A stretch of 64,000 nt of DNA from Pseudoneurospora amorphoporcata (GCA_033297205.1 MU859202.1:31355-95354); one strand, 5' to 3'. Counted from the stretch's first letter, positions 54,206 through 63,984 are shown. The notes: generated from the letters alone by a model not told the origin. Translations and numbers: made by a program.

Positions 54206-55810
54206 GATGTATCTTGGCCAGTAGAGTTTCGGGATGTTATTCTCACTTGATATCGCAATTATTACGTAGTTACTGGGTGATTGTCTGGTTGTCGTCAACC
54301 AAGGTAACGCAACAATGTTTTGCTGAAGGGAGCTTGTAGTGGTGATAGTACCTCTAGGACTCCAAGCAGCACTTTACGCGATCACAGGAAGAGAAACCGC
54401 GTTCGGGCGCGTCTCATTTTGTGGGGCCTTCCCAATTAAAATGGAGTCCTTAACTCCCACCCCCGGCCGCTAGAGCTCCGAATGTTGGGGTTGCGTCGGT
54501 GCCTGGAGCTTCTCCACGTCAGCGGGGCAGGGACGGAGACGGGACGGGGGATCCACCCGGGCCTTTCTGTTTGACCCCTCATCCAACGACGGGACCCTTC
54601 GGAACCGGACTTGTTTCTGCACATATTCTCTTGTAATCAAAAGTTTAGAGGTACCGCACACGAAACCTCAACATATTCGTTTACTCGAAAAGCACCATCG
54701 CCATTGCTAAGTTATCCTGATGCTCCCTGTTTCTCCAAGTATTAACTCTCCACAGTTAAGCAGTCACCATATACCCTATTAATAACGATGGGAATATGTA
54801 CGAGGTTCGAGTTTAGCTGGGACACAGAAATGGTGGCTGAACTGAAGATATATCAGGTCATCCCGCTTGTTATGTACCATGTAGTAAGGCATCGTCCTGT
54901 AAGCCATTATACCGTGACGGTATTCTTACAGGAGTCCACCACCAATCCTATCCTTCCGCGGTACAGTTTGGGTGCTCCAAGGTGTCGGGATGTGACTGAT
55001 TGATCCTTTACAATGGAACCCAAACAACACACATAAAAACTAGTACCTGGAAAAAAAAAAAAGAAACCTATTACTTTCGTTTGTATTGGTGCCGATTACG
55101 CACGCAATAGGATAGAAGATCCTGACCCTACGGCAGCGCATATACACACCACACCCGAGACAAAAGACGCTCTCATCTTTTTGGTTGCCGCTGGCAAGGC
55201 AAGTGAAACTGCCCCTGTCCATGATGCCTTTCGAGTCGAAAGCAAATGCATGTTTGAGCAGCGATGGAAAAGCTGTAATTACGCATTACCATCCGCGCGT
55301 CTAAGTGCCTTGCAATTTTACGTCGTGCATTACTGCACCACTCGCTTGCCGTCGTTTACAAGTTCTTTTCGTTCGAACTCGTCCCTGCCCCGCACTCAAC
55401 CTTCTTGCCTGGACTGGTGTTGTCTCGCTCGCTGCTTCTCAGTTCAACCACCGATTGCTACCTGAATCGGTAACGCCTGCCAGAGAAAACAAACCATCAC
55501 GCATCGTCCCTCCAACGAAACATCCGGATAACAAAGACTTGTCCTTGCACCTAATAGACAGCTACCCGGCCATTTGGTCTCCATTTCGCATAAGACCATC
55601 ATCGCCCACTTCGCACGACGTGAACTACCTGTCCGCCAGTGTTTTTCTTCACACCCAATCGCGGTCCCCATCAACAACCTATTGTTTACTCCCAGCTTGC
55701 CCGTGGGGTCAAGGTTCGCGATTTCGAGTGGCCCATCCCACTCTCCATTACATCTTCTACCACCTTGCCACTTCGGTAGCTTAAACTTGGTGAGCTCCAA
55801 GTCAGCAACC
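54206..55810. other. Divergent spacer RFC2 / tandem-UBC gene
   Basis: 1,605 bp between divergent genes. It contains short open frames only, and a 12-nt A run near 55051-55062. No gene was recognised. Confidence 0.5.
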
Positions 55811-57622
55811 ATGGACCAGTCTGTATTTCGCATCACCAAGGTAACATTAGTCGACATAACCCACCACTCTTAGTCGCGATACCAGGGATCAAGTCCACCA
55901 TAGGAAAGCTTCAATACTGGCATATGCTAAGCTGACGGCTTTCAACGATAGGAGCTTAGCGACCTCCAGAAAGACTCGAATTTGTGTAAGATCCCGCACA
56001 ATCTCTCCGGCTCTGTCACTTGATAGCTAACATCATGCTTTGGTAGCTCTTGCGATCGCCTGCCGCGATGTCGATGTTCGCAATGTTAAAGCCCTGATCA
56101 TCGGGCCGCACGAGACACCCTACGAGTTCGGCTTCTTCGAGGTACTGGTGATCACGGATGTCTTGGAGGGATTCAAGCTCGCTGACTGCCCGATAGTTTG
56201 CTTTCGTCTTCAACAAAGAGTATCCTCGCAAATCACCCCAGGTTCAAGCTACAACTACGAACGAGGGCCGCACCCGCTTCAACCCAAACATCTACGCTAA
56301 TGGCAAGGTCTGCCTGTAAGTCTGCCATCATCTGGCTTGGCCAAAGACGTTCAATACTAACCAGACATCAGATCGATATTGGGGTAAAATCACTGTCCCT
56401 CTGACAACCATCCGTATGATCTGATTTCGGGACTAACATGGCACAGAACATGGCGCGGGGAGCGTGGAGAACAGTGGTCTGCTGCCCAAGGCCTCGAGTC
56501 CATTCTACTGTCTATTCAAAGTCTGATGTCCATGAACCCCTACGAAAACGAGCCGGGCTTTGAAGATGCAAATGAGGCTCACGACAAGAAGAACCAGAAG
56601 AATTACGTACAAAAGGTAACTAGAGGGTTTTCGCGCTGTTGAAGTGTAAGCTAATATGTGTCCAGATCCGCCACGAGACAATTCGCATCTCGGTCGTTCA
56701 TCGACTGGAAGAATACCTAGGCATCAACCCCGACGGCACAGTTGCGCCAGATAATATACACGGGGAGATCGTTTCATCGGGCTCAGCCGAGAGTGATATG
56801 GACATGTTGGACGAGGAATCTAGCGTCCCATTCGAGCCTTTTAAGGACCTTTGCAAGCGACGGTTTCTCTGGTATTACGACTCCTACATGGCCGCCGTTC
56901 AGAAGGGAAAGTCGGAGGTGAAGGACAACGAGCCATTCGCCAGAATGCCCTTTGAAAGTCATGGCAACGGCATGGAGGGTTCATTCAACTTCACAGAACT
57001 GGAGAAGAGACTCAAGGCTATCAAAGCAGCCCTCGACGTCGAGACAGAGGGTTGGGCTGCAGAAGGATTACAGGCCAAAGCCCAGGAAACCACTGTTGCT
57101 GTCAACCTGCAGAGGCAGTTCGAGCAGGTAGTGGAGCATTTCAAGCGCAGGGATCTGGCGCACAGCATCGAACTCGTGGGCGGCAATCCCTTTGTCTGGC
57201 TTGTGACCTACTTCGGGAAGCCTATGACAAACCTGGACGGGGGCCTGTTCAGAATCAGGCTTTGCTTCAGCCCACGGTTTCCCGAGGAGCAACCTCGGGC
57301 GAGGTTCGAAACCAAGATCTTCCATCACCGCATTGCCGCGGATGGTACACCCTGCTACTATGCGCCGCAGAACCGCCGTGAGGATGTCAGGACGCACCTC
57401 GAAGCCATCATCGATGCTCTCGAGGAGGAGAGCCCCCCTTATGATCCACGAACTCTGGTCAACCCCGAGGCATTCAAGTTGTTCTGGGGCTCCGCTGATG
57501 ACCGAAAGATGTACAATCGGCGTCTTCGCCGGTCTGTTCAACAGTCAATGGAGTAAGACCCCTCTTTGGTGGTTAGACCAAATAGTATGTTTGGCACTAA
57601 CATTGTTACCAGGGATTTCTAA
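55811..57622 (+). CDS. UBE2Z-like ubiquitin-conjugating enzyme with a second UBC fold
   Basis: 451-aa predicted E2. Eight exons: 55811-55840, 55952-55985, 56047-56141, 56197-56315, 56372-56383, 56447-56615, 56666-57552 and 57613-57622, with introns of 111, 61, 55, 56, 63, 50 and 60 bp. Exon 5 is a 12-nt microexon between TACTAAC- and GACTAAC-type branch sites. The first UBC fold (1-150) has FGFFEFAFVFNKEYP, NPNIY in place of HPN, and Cys92 in NGKVCLSILGTW, followed by the UBE2Z-type LMSMNPYENEPGFE and IRHETIRISV. An acidic linker and a helical region follow. A second UBC fold (about 330-450) has GGLFRIRLCFSPRFPEEQPRARFETKIFHH, DGTPCYY with Cys383, and PRTLVNPEAFKLFW. The unspliced alternative ends two codons earlier, at 57556. 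UBE2Z in animals is charged by UBA6; the E1 partner here is unknown. Confidence 0.82.
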
Positions 57623-58206
57623 GATAACAGTTGACGGCAGCGTTAAAAGGGTCCGAGTTTGATTTTATACGCACATACTTTGCATGGCTGGCATGGTTTC
57701 TGGTTTCTCTCTCACGAACTTTCAGTGGCGTTGGTAAACCAATAAGGGTGTGGAAATATCCAGGGTTCAAAGGAACGGACAAGGTGTCTGTCTAGCAGAG
57801 AGGGTCAATTTCACGCAAGATTAATCTCGCATGCAAGCAAGTATTCGATGTGTGGTAGGGCAATACGGGGAACAAGCCTACCAGATAATGTTAGCTCGGT
57901 AGAGAACAAGAAGCGTAAGGTAGCGAACATAAGTAAGACATGAGAGTTGTTCAAGAATGTACATTCAAAAACATAGCAAATTGTGCACATCGAATATGAG
58001 CAAGATACGACAATTGTGACAAAATCTACGTAAATAAATTGACTGCTTGTCCCGGCGGGAGGTATCTACTGCGTAACAGAAGCATTCATATCTTAACCGC
58101 TCGCTGAAGTTAAAGCTCTTGAGAATCCCATACACCATGATACCCTAACGCCATGCTATACCATTCCTACCGTCAAATTCTTTCAAAGTGTTTGACAACC
58201 AAAAGT
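57623..58206. other. Convergent 3' spacer tandem-UBC gene / acidic protein gene
   Basis: 584 bp between two converging genes. No gene was recognised. Confidence 0.5.
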
Positions 58207-59655
58207 TTACCGCTTGGACCCTTTCCTACCCGCCCCCCTATCGATTTTGTCTCTTCCAGGTGTATACGGCGCTGCAATGCCAATCAATCTCTGCGGTTGT
58301 TGATGTCGCGCTATATGTGGTCCTTGACCTTGTCCCTGCGTATCACCTGGTATCTGTTGCTGGCCTGTTATATTGGTATAACCTTCTGTCCCGGTTACCG
58401 TCGGTGGCGTGGTGGTCCTATCTGCTGTGCCTGTACCCGTGGTATTGTCTCCCACAGCATAACCACTTCCACTTCCACTGCCAATATTCCCTCCTCCTGG
58501 TGTCGTTGTTGCCGTCCCTCGGAATTCATACATCCCTCCGGGACTAACAACGGCAGGGACACCCAGCGTGGGCGCCGCCAGCTGCTCGCGGTGCAGCTTA
58601 TCAAGCGACTCGCCCACGACGGCGTACTGAGCCCAGTTAATAGGCGGGCAGCGCACGACGGTTTGCGGCTTGGGTAGGGTGCGCCAGGTTTTGGAAAGGT
58701 CTTGTGGTTGTTTTGATGCTGTCTTGCTGACGCGGTCTTTTCTCCTTGCCGCTATTTTGCGTCTGTTGTTCTTGCTGCTGCTGCTGTTGTTGTTGTTGGT
58801 ATTAGGAGCAGATGTAGACGAACCGGCGCCGGCGCCGGACATGGAAATATCGCCGTCTTGGTCGTGCCGTGATTCTGAACTTGATGAGGCTTCTTCTTCT
58901 TTTTCATCATCTCCATCATCGTTGTCACTGTTTTCCGAATTCATATCCTCATCCGCATCCTCGTCTTCATTCCCATCCTCATCATCGTCGCCATCGTCGT
59001 CATCACTACTCCCATCACCACCAACTCCAGGCCCATTAACCAACGGATCACCATCCATCCCGATCCTCCCCGCCGCCAAGTCAGCAACAAACGCCCCCGG
59101 ATCCGAAAGCGCAGCAACCTTGGCCCGGTTCAGCGCCTGTATGTCGGCCGTGGCTCGCTGGCGCTGCAGCTGCAAGATGTTGATGGCGCTCTTAAGTGCT
59201 AACACGTCCGGGTTGTCGTCGAAGGCTATGGGCTGCGGCGGCGGCGGCTGGATGCCAATTTGGTCTGGTTGTGAGTGGGTGAAAGTGGGTCGGCCTTGTG
59301 CGAAGATGGAAATGTTTGTGTTGTTATTATCATTATTGTTATTGCTTGACAAGGGTGGCGTCGGTGAATGTGATGATGCTGATGCTGATGACGAGAAGGC
59401 TGTATGTTGTTGTTGACGGTGATGATGGTGTTGGTTCAGACCATCTCCGTAGCCACCGGGAGCGGGACCGGACAACCGTGCCGATTCCTGAGTCGGGGTG
59501 ATGGGGCTAACGGGCGGGCGGGTCGGTGAGGGCGCATCATTTTGTGGGGCCTTCTCCGCATCAGGGGCTCTGACATCCCCGGCAGTCCTCGGACTGGTGG
59601 TGCCGGCGTCCGGGGGGACGCGGGTAGTTACTGTGAGGCCCGGCATAAAACCCAT
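58207..59655 (-). CDS. Uncharacterised acidic low-complexity protein
   Basis: 482-aa single-exon protein that I do not recognise. The N-terminal third is Pro/Ser/Thr- and Asn/His/Gln-rich (homopolymer runs). A short helical segment follows (NPDVLALKSAINILQLQRQRATADIQALNRAKVAALSDPGAFVADL), which looks conserved in spirit: a leucine-rich coiled coil ending in a FVADLAAGRI motif. Then an acidic Asp/Glu/Ser block (about 215-265), an Asn/Ser linker, a basic segment (RRKIAARRKD), and a conserved-looking block LPKPQTVVRCPPINWAQYAVVGESLDKLHREQ. The C-terminus is Gly/Thr/Gln-rich. The pairing of a short coiled coil with a PPINW-type block is the best clue to a chromatin or transcription role, but this is inference. 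The frame reaches a TTG upstream; ATG 59655 (MGFMPGL) or ATG 59646 is the likely start. Confidence 0.68.
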   Translation of the reverse strand: MGFMPGLTVTTRVPPDAGTTSPRTAGDVRAPDAEKAPQNDAPSPTRPPVSPITPTQESARLSGPAPGGYGDGLNQHHHHRQQQHTAFSSSASASSHSPTPPLSSNNNNDNNNTNISIFAQGRPTFTHSQPDQIGIQPPPPQPIAFDDNPDVLALKSAINILQLQRQRATADIQALNRAKVAALSDPGAFVADLAAGRIGMDGDPLVNGPGVGGDGSSDDDDGDDDEDGNEDEDADEDMNSENSDNDDGDDEKEEEASSSSESRHDQDGDISMSGAGAGSSTSAPNTNNNNSSSSKNNRRKIAARRKDRVSKTASKQPQDLSKTWRTLPKPQTVVRCPPINWAQYAVVGESLDKLHREQLAAPTLGVPAVVSPGGMYEFRGTATTTPGGGNIGSGSGSGYAVGDNTTGTGTADRTTTPPTVTGTEGYTNITGQQQIPGDTQGQGQGPHIARHQQPQRLIGIAAPYTPGRDKIDRGAGRKGSKR

Positions 59656-60741
59656 TGAACGAGTGTGCAACGATTGCGGCCAGAACAGAGAAAGATTTCC
59701 GTGAATCCGGCCCCTTTCTTTGTGTTTTTATGGGACCGGGAAAAGGGGGGAGGCTCTACCGCGGGCCAATCTGTCAGTCTGCTGCGGCTGCCCGGATAGC
59801 CTGGCTTGCTGCCTGGAGATTCAAGTCCTTTCCCAGAATACCGGAACGAAAATAAAAGTGTGGTGCAAGTTGTTCAGGTCCTTCCGCTTTGCTGTAAATT
59901 ACGAAGCGGCTGGTTCAAGTTGGATCATCCCATCATCATTGCAGCTGCCTTCGACGGCGGTCGTGATGTTCAGGCTACAGTGGCCAATCCCTGCGCACCA
60001 AAGGTCGGGGCCCGGGGGAGGTTGGAGAACAGAACTTGAAAGACGCCAAACTCATCTGATTATGTAATCCGCCCACTCCAGAGGTGTCGCTTTTGCCCCG
60101 CTATGACTCCGCCTTGGCGGGACGGGAATGTCTTGGGGGACATTCTCCAGTTTATTCTTCGACGACTATACCTACCTAGAGATGACTGCCTACACCATCT
60201 GATCCAGTCCGAAGTCGACGGACAGCATCACAGCATGCAGCGGTTTGAGTTACCGTTTCCATTTCCGAGGCGGGCCGCATGAGACATGTTGACCGTTGAT
60301 CTTCATTTGATGCAATGGAAGCTTCGCGGACTCCAACATCCTGTTGTTCTACCTCAGTGCCTCCATCCAACATCAACAACCACTTGGTCGGACGCCACAA
60401 ACGGCATAGAGGCTTGGCCAGTTATTGTTTTTGAAAATCATTGTGCCAGAGCCTTGCATGATGCTGCTCCCGGAGGAGTGGGCAGACTTCCCGTCCACTG
60501 CTGCAGCAACGACTGGACTGTGCTGCGAATCGGGGCTTTTGTTTGGCTTGACGGGAGGCCAGTAAAAAGGCGCCTCGGCTGCATCCACTCAGGTGGTGAA
60601 AAAAATTGGGGGCATCAGTAGCACTAACTGCACGCTTGTCACAACCAAACAACCCCACCATCACATTACACCATACTTTCTAGACTGCTGAGCTCGTCGT
60701 CGTCGTCGCATTTCAGAAATGAAGCTATCTACAATAAGATA
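59656..60741. other. Spacer upstream of the acidic protein gene, up to the transposon nest
   Basis: 1,086 bp, no gene recognised. Contains the promoter of the acidic protein gene and, at its right end, the unresolved left boundary of the mariner-type element. Confidence 0.5.
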
Positions 60742-60869
60742 TTATCGTTCAAACTGATCCTCATCTTCTACCTCGTCGTCGTTAACCTTCTCGCGCCCGA
60801 TTATTCGACTCCTGTTTGCAATCACATTTTTATATCTTTGACGAACCGACCGTACCCAGTCGTCAATAC
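60742..60869 (-). pseudogene. Tc1/mariner transposase, C-terminal part
   Basis: Continues the broken transposase on the left side of the insertion: after the duplicated TA the frame reads DDWVRSVRQRYKNVIANRSR and a Glu/Asp-rich tail ending in a TAA at 60742-60744. Such a tail (a -DxWV motif after QDT) closes many Tc1-type transposases of fungi. No stop codon interrupts this part. Confidence 0.75.
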
Positions 60870-60892
60870 AGTCCGATCTGCAATTAACGATC
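60870..60892 (+). repeat. Left terminal inverted repeat of the pogo-type element
   Basis: 23 bp starting CAGTCCGATC, with the target TA at 60868-60869 just outside. It is an exact reverse complement of 63077-63099. Confidence 0.95.
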
Positions 60893-61079
60893 AAGTCGGT
60901 CATGCTAGTTTTGATTGTTAATCCCAGAATATTGTTAATCTGAGATGTGGGTCATTTTTTACACGAAACAAGGCGAGATTACTAGGAAAACCTCAGAATA
61001 TAGTCGCATTGTACCGAATAACAGTTTTCTATATCATGTTGGCTCTAAAGATATTCGTAAAGTACAAATCTAGAGTGGC

Positions 61080-62669
61080 CTACTTAGTTCCTGTCTTCTC
61101 TTTCAACTGCTGTTGAACTAAGACCTTCTGTCGTTGCCTCAACACTGTCAACGCCTTCAAATTTACATCTTTATGTTGCTCCTTGAACTGAATGACTAGA
61201 TTGACAGCTCGAAGCGCTTCTAATACTGTAACTGGCTGTGATTCGCGCTGCTCAGCTTCCTCCTCTGCATCTTGTTGGTCCACCTCTGTGAAAGCCTCAG
61301 CGATTTGTGTGAGCAAGTCCTCGGCTGTATCAAGCACTTCCTCTTTTAGGGGGTTGACAAAGTTGTTGATATCTATCACTTTCTTAATTCTCCCAGCTCT
61401 GACAAGCTCTTCTGCAAGGCGTTGTATGTGAATGGCTTTATCCCAGTCACTAGGGCGACGTTCAGGACTATACACAGGTCCTAAAAGCTGTGACTTCTTC
61501 CAACAATTGTCGATCGTCTTAACTAGGAGCTTATTCCTCCAAACATCAATAATCCAGTGTACTGCATTCAAGACTGTAGTCTCTTTGACAGCATCTCTTC
61601 CATCCAATGTAAGATTCACTATATGCTGTAGCCAGATTTTCTGGTACTGCAACTTCAGACTGTTGATAATGCCTTGATCCATTGGCTGGTAGATAGAAGT
61701 GGTGTTGGCTGGTAGGAATTCGACGGTCGTGTTGCGAAGGTATTGGTCGCTGTGTTGTTCTTTAAGTTGTTTTACCGCCGAGACGTGAGCTGAGAAACCA
61801 TCGACTAACAACAACACTCGACGACCTGCTATCTGACGATCAAACCAGTACAAATATTCGATGAAGATAGTGGCGGTCATATAGGCGGTCTTATTATTAC
61901 GCTAAACAACTGAAAGGTTCCTAATGTAGATAGCATTATTGCCAAAAGCACGTGGGCATTTGGCCTTGCCCAGAATCCACAAATCCAACTTGTGCGTGCC
62001 GCTAGCATTCGAACAAGAGAATATAGTGATACAGTCCTTCTGCTTCTTTCTTCCCTTTTAGGCGCAGGTAGCGAGTGTGGTGTCGGGGGTAGCCAGCCAA
62101 TATAATGCTGTCTCGTCGGCGTTGTAGGTATTGTCTATACCGAACAAGGAAATCAAAGTTTTGACTCGCTGGATTTGTTCTAGGGAACTCTCGATATCAG
62201 CTGACCCAGACTTACTAGACTGTCGAAATTTCTTGATGTGATGACGCCGCTTGAACCCAGCCAGTCAGCCGACTGAAAAGCTTAGTACCTTGAGGAGGCG
62301 AAAGTCAGGCATTCTTTCCCATAACGATTTGGCAGCAGTCTAGATCATCTCTCCAGTAACGGGCAACTTATTACCCTCTATACGCATAACCCATTCGAAG
62401 AGAGCTTTCTCTAAGACGGGATAGTCAGTAGTATAGACTTTGGTAATTCCAATAGCCCCGCGTGCGAAGGTCTTGTTGTCGACATAGGCAAATTTAGGTT
62501 TAAGAGAATCGCACACAGTAGACTGGCTCACTTTGCGACCAAATTCACGTGTGGCCCAATCGGCTACGTCGCGTTAGTTGAGGAGGAGGTTCGCCTTCGT
62601 ATACGAACGAATCTTCTGACGTTGAAGCTCGTTGATTGCATAACGACGCTGCTTCTCAGTAGTGAGCAT
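61080..62669 (-). pseudogene. Pogo-type (Fot1-like) transposase with five in-frame stops
   Basis: A continuous 530-codon frame from ATG 62669 to TAG 61080-61082, broken by stops at 62574-62576 (TAA), 62340-62342 (TAG), 62265-62267 (TGA), 62058-62060 (TAA) and 61902-61904 (TAG). No frameshift was found: all five, and the ATG, lie in the same register as the terminal DDE segment. N-terminal HTH/CENP-B-like region has RYAINELQRQKIR and SQSTVCDSLKPKF, with LAGFKRRHHIKKFR after the third stop. The catalytic triad is recognisable: first Asp in NADETALYW, second in LLLVDGFSAH and third in QPMDQGIINSLK. The 266-codon stretch 61080-61880 is open. Each stop can be explained by one C-to-T or G-to-A change at a Gln or Trp codon. 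Confidence 0.88.
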
Positions 62670-62840
62670 GGTGTTAAGAAGGATGGTTTGAAGGGTGATA
62701 AACGTTATAATAAAGGGTTGGCATTGAGTCAACCCTTCCGATCAGAAAGGGAAATACTGCGCGAAATTTAGTAGGGTGTTGAGCTCCCTAGAGCTCCCAA
62801 CTTTACAGTGGGGGTAGGAAGTGGTAAAATTTTGAACCAG

Positions 62841-62898
62841 TTTGACAGGTTTTGCCAGCTCTTAACACCTCTTTACAGGGCTGTCAAAACCTGTCAGA
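62841..62898. repeat. Imperfect inverted repeat upstream of the pogo transposase
   Basis: Arms at 62841-62859 and 62880-62898 match in 17 of 19 positions (core GACAGGTTTTG and its complement) around a 20-nt loop. It lies in the region between the element's terminus and the transposase start and could fold as a hairpin in RNA or serve as a binding site. Confidence 0.7.
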
Positions 62899-62941
62899 CG
62901 GGCTGACTTAGCTGCCAGAGTTGTCAAACAGTTATATAGAT

Positions 62942-63084
62942 ATAACGATTTGTATGTGTTACGTAAGCAGGAAATTGATCGTTAATCAGATAAGTCAAAA
63001 AAATCGTTATCACCATACATTAAACTAAGATCTGCCAAAATTTGATCGCTAAACTTAGAATATCGTTATCTCTATAATCGTTAA
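62942..63084. repeat. Subterminal ATCGTTA repeats of the pogo-type element
   Basis: ATCGTTA(A/T) occurs at 62978, 63003, 63062 and 63077, its complement at 62942-62949, and a one-mismatch variant at 63045. The last copy is part of the terminal repeat. No comparable array is seen next to the left end. Such arrays commonly serve as transposase-binding sites; that role is inferred. Confidence 0.7.
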
Positions 63085-63099
63085 TTGCAGATCGGACTG
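63077..63099 (-). repeat. Right terminal inverted repeat of the pogo-type element
   Basis: Exact reverse complement of 60870-60892; the target TA is at 63100-63101. Confidence 0.95.
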
Positions 63100-63101
63100 T
63101 A

Positions 63102-63910
63102 GTATCTTGCTCGAGCTCCTCTCACCCCTTCTTTGCTCTGTCGAATAGTTCGTTAGCTGTATTTGAGAACCTCGCTGTCGAATAAACGAACTAGTTAGGC
63201 TTCCTTCAACAGTTCTCGATAAGGGATAAGTCTGAGAAGTAAGGTGGATTGAAAAAGTAACGAAGACCGTGGTCTTCCTTCCAGCGCGTTACAATCCCGC
63301 CTTTGTGCCCGCTATCATTATCCTCTTCAAAAATAAAATCGTGCCCCTCATCTAACCACTTCTTAACTATAAGATCCAAGATCTGATCGAAGTATATTCT
63401 CCTACTCATTTTCCCATTCTTGTTCATTATTCAGTATCTAACCAGCTCAGATTTAAACTCCAAACTGATAGCATCCTATACATGTACCTTGTGCTCATCT
63501 TCAACCTCGGGAGCAAGAAGCTCATGAATATTTCTAGGCTCATATTGTTGACCTCGCTTCCTCGAGATATACTAGCGCCCCATCGACCGTTGCTTCCAAC
63601 CGAAATGAGACTCGTCTGAGTAACGAAAAGTAAGGAAATCTTCTTGGTCGAACTGCTTAAGAATCTTAGTGCAGTCGCTAACTCTAACCTCATATTTCTT
63701 CTTAGACATATACTCTTTCGTTTCAGCGACGAACTTTTCGTATCTATAGTAACGTCAGTTAACGTTTTGCGACCAGAAACACGATTTGACTTACCCCTCT
63801 TTCTTCATCGCTCAGCGGATCGTTGGAGTAGAAGCCTCGACATTATAAGCGTTAGCCAGCTGGGCAGTCTATGGAAGATCAGGCGCTTCTTCTGGATATT
63901 CATTATTGTT
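63102..63910 (-). pseudogene. Tc1/mariner transposase, N-terminal and catalytic part (broken)
   Basis: Decayed DDE transposase. An HTH-like start (QLANAYNVEASTPTIR then AMKKEG) is followed by a plausible 51-bp intron (63744-63794, GTAAGT...TATAG). The catalytic domain has the first Asp in SDESHFG, the second in FEEDNDSGH and the third acidic residue in FSDLSLIEN. Eight in-frame stop codons, all TAG or TGA, break the frame, at positions where Trp, Gln or Arg would be expected. The gene is non-functional. Its C-terminus lies beyond the inserted element. Confidence 0.8.
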
Positions 63911-63958
63911 TGCTGCAATACCCTAACTAGCCTATGATGATAGTACTAGTATAGGGAC

Positions 63959-63984
63959 GCTACAGTGAACTATGCACTTGTAGC
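63959..63984 (+). repeat. Imperfect hairpin near the window end
   Basis: Arms GCTACAGTG and CACTTGTAGC pair with a single bulge. It lies just outside the recognisable mariner-type coding region and could be near that element's terminus, but no matching sequence was found at the other side, so its nature is unresolved. Confidence 0.4.

Larger units (their letters stand above)
60870..63099 (-). mobile_element. Complete pogo-type DNA transposon (2,230 bp)
   Basis: A class II element with perfect 23-bp terminal inverted repeats beginning CAGTCCGATC (60870-60892 and 63077-63099) and flanked by the duplicated target TA (60868-60869 and 63100-63101). It is a Tc1/mariner superfamily member of the pogo/Fot1 type: CENP-B-like DNA-binding region plus DDE domain. 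The transposase frame is on the minus strand (61080-62669) with five stops. The right subterminal 160 bp hold repeated ATCGTTA motifs, and an inverted repeat lies at 62841-62898. The ends look intact, so it could in principle be moved by a working transposase elsewhere; this is inference. Confidence 0.9.
60742..63910 (-). mobile_element. Tc1/mariner-type element, interrupted by a pogo-type element
   Basis: Remains of a Tc1/mariner-like transposon read on the minus strand. Its transposase is in two pieces (63102-63910 and 60742-60869) separated by the pogo-type element. The pieces are one frame once the insert and one TA copy are left out: ELEQDT runs into DDWVRSV and on to a stop at 60742. 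The terminal repeats were not found. The right end probably lies in 63910-64000 or beyond the window, where an imperfect hairpin occupies 63959-63984. The left end should lie just left of 60742. The bounds given are therefore those of recognisable coding sequence only. Confidence 0.8.

Noticed and set aside
55300..55860. Open frames of 94-159 codons before the tandem-UBC gene
   Set aside because: No motif and overlapping in both strands; probably 5' leader and promoter.
59656..59670. Extension of the acidic protein upstream of 59655
   Set aside because: The extended frame begins with TTG.
60742..63910. Heavy RIP of the transposon nest
   Set aside because: The region is not strongly AT-rich and the catalytic frame is mostly readable; only light transition-type damage is seen.
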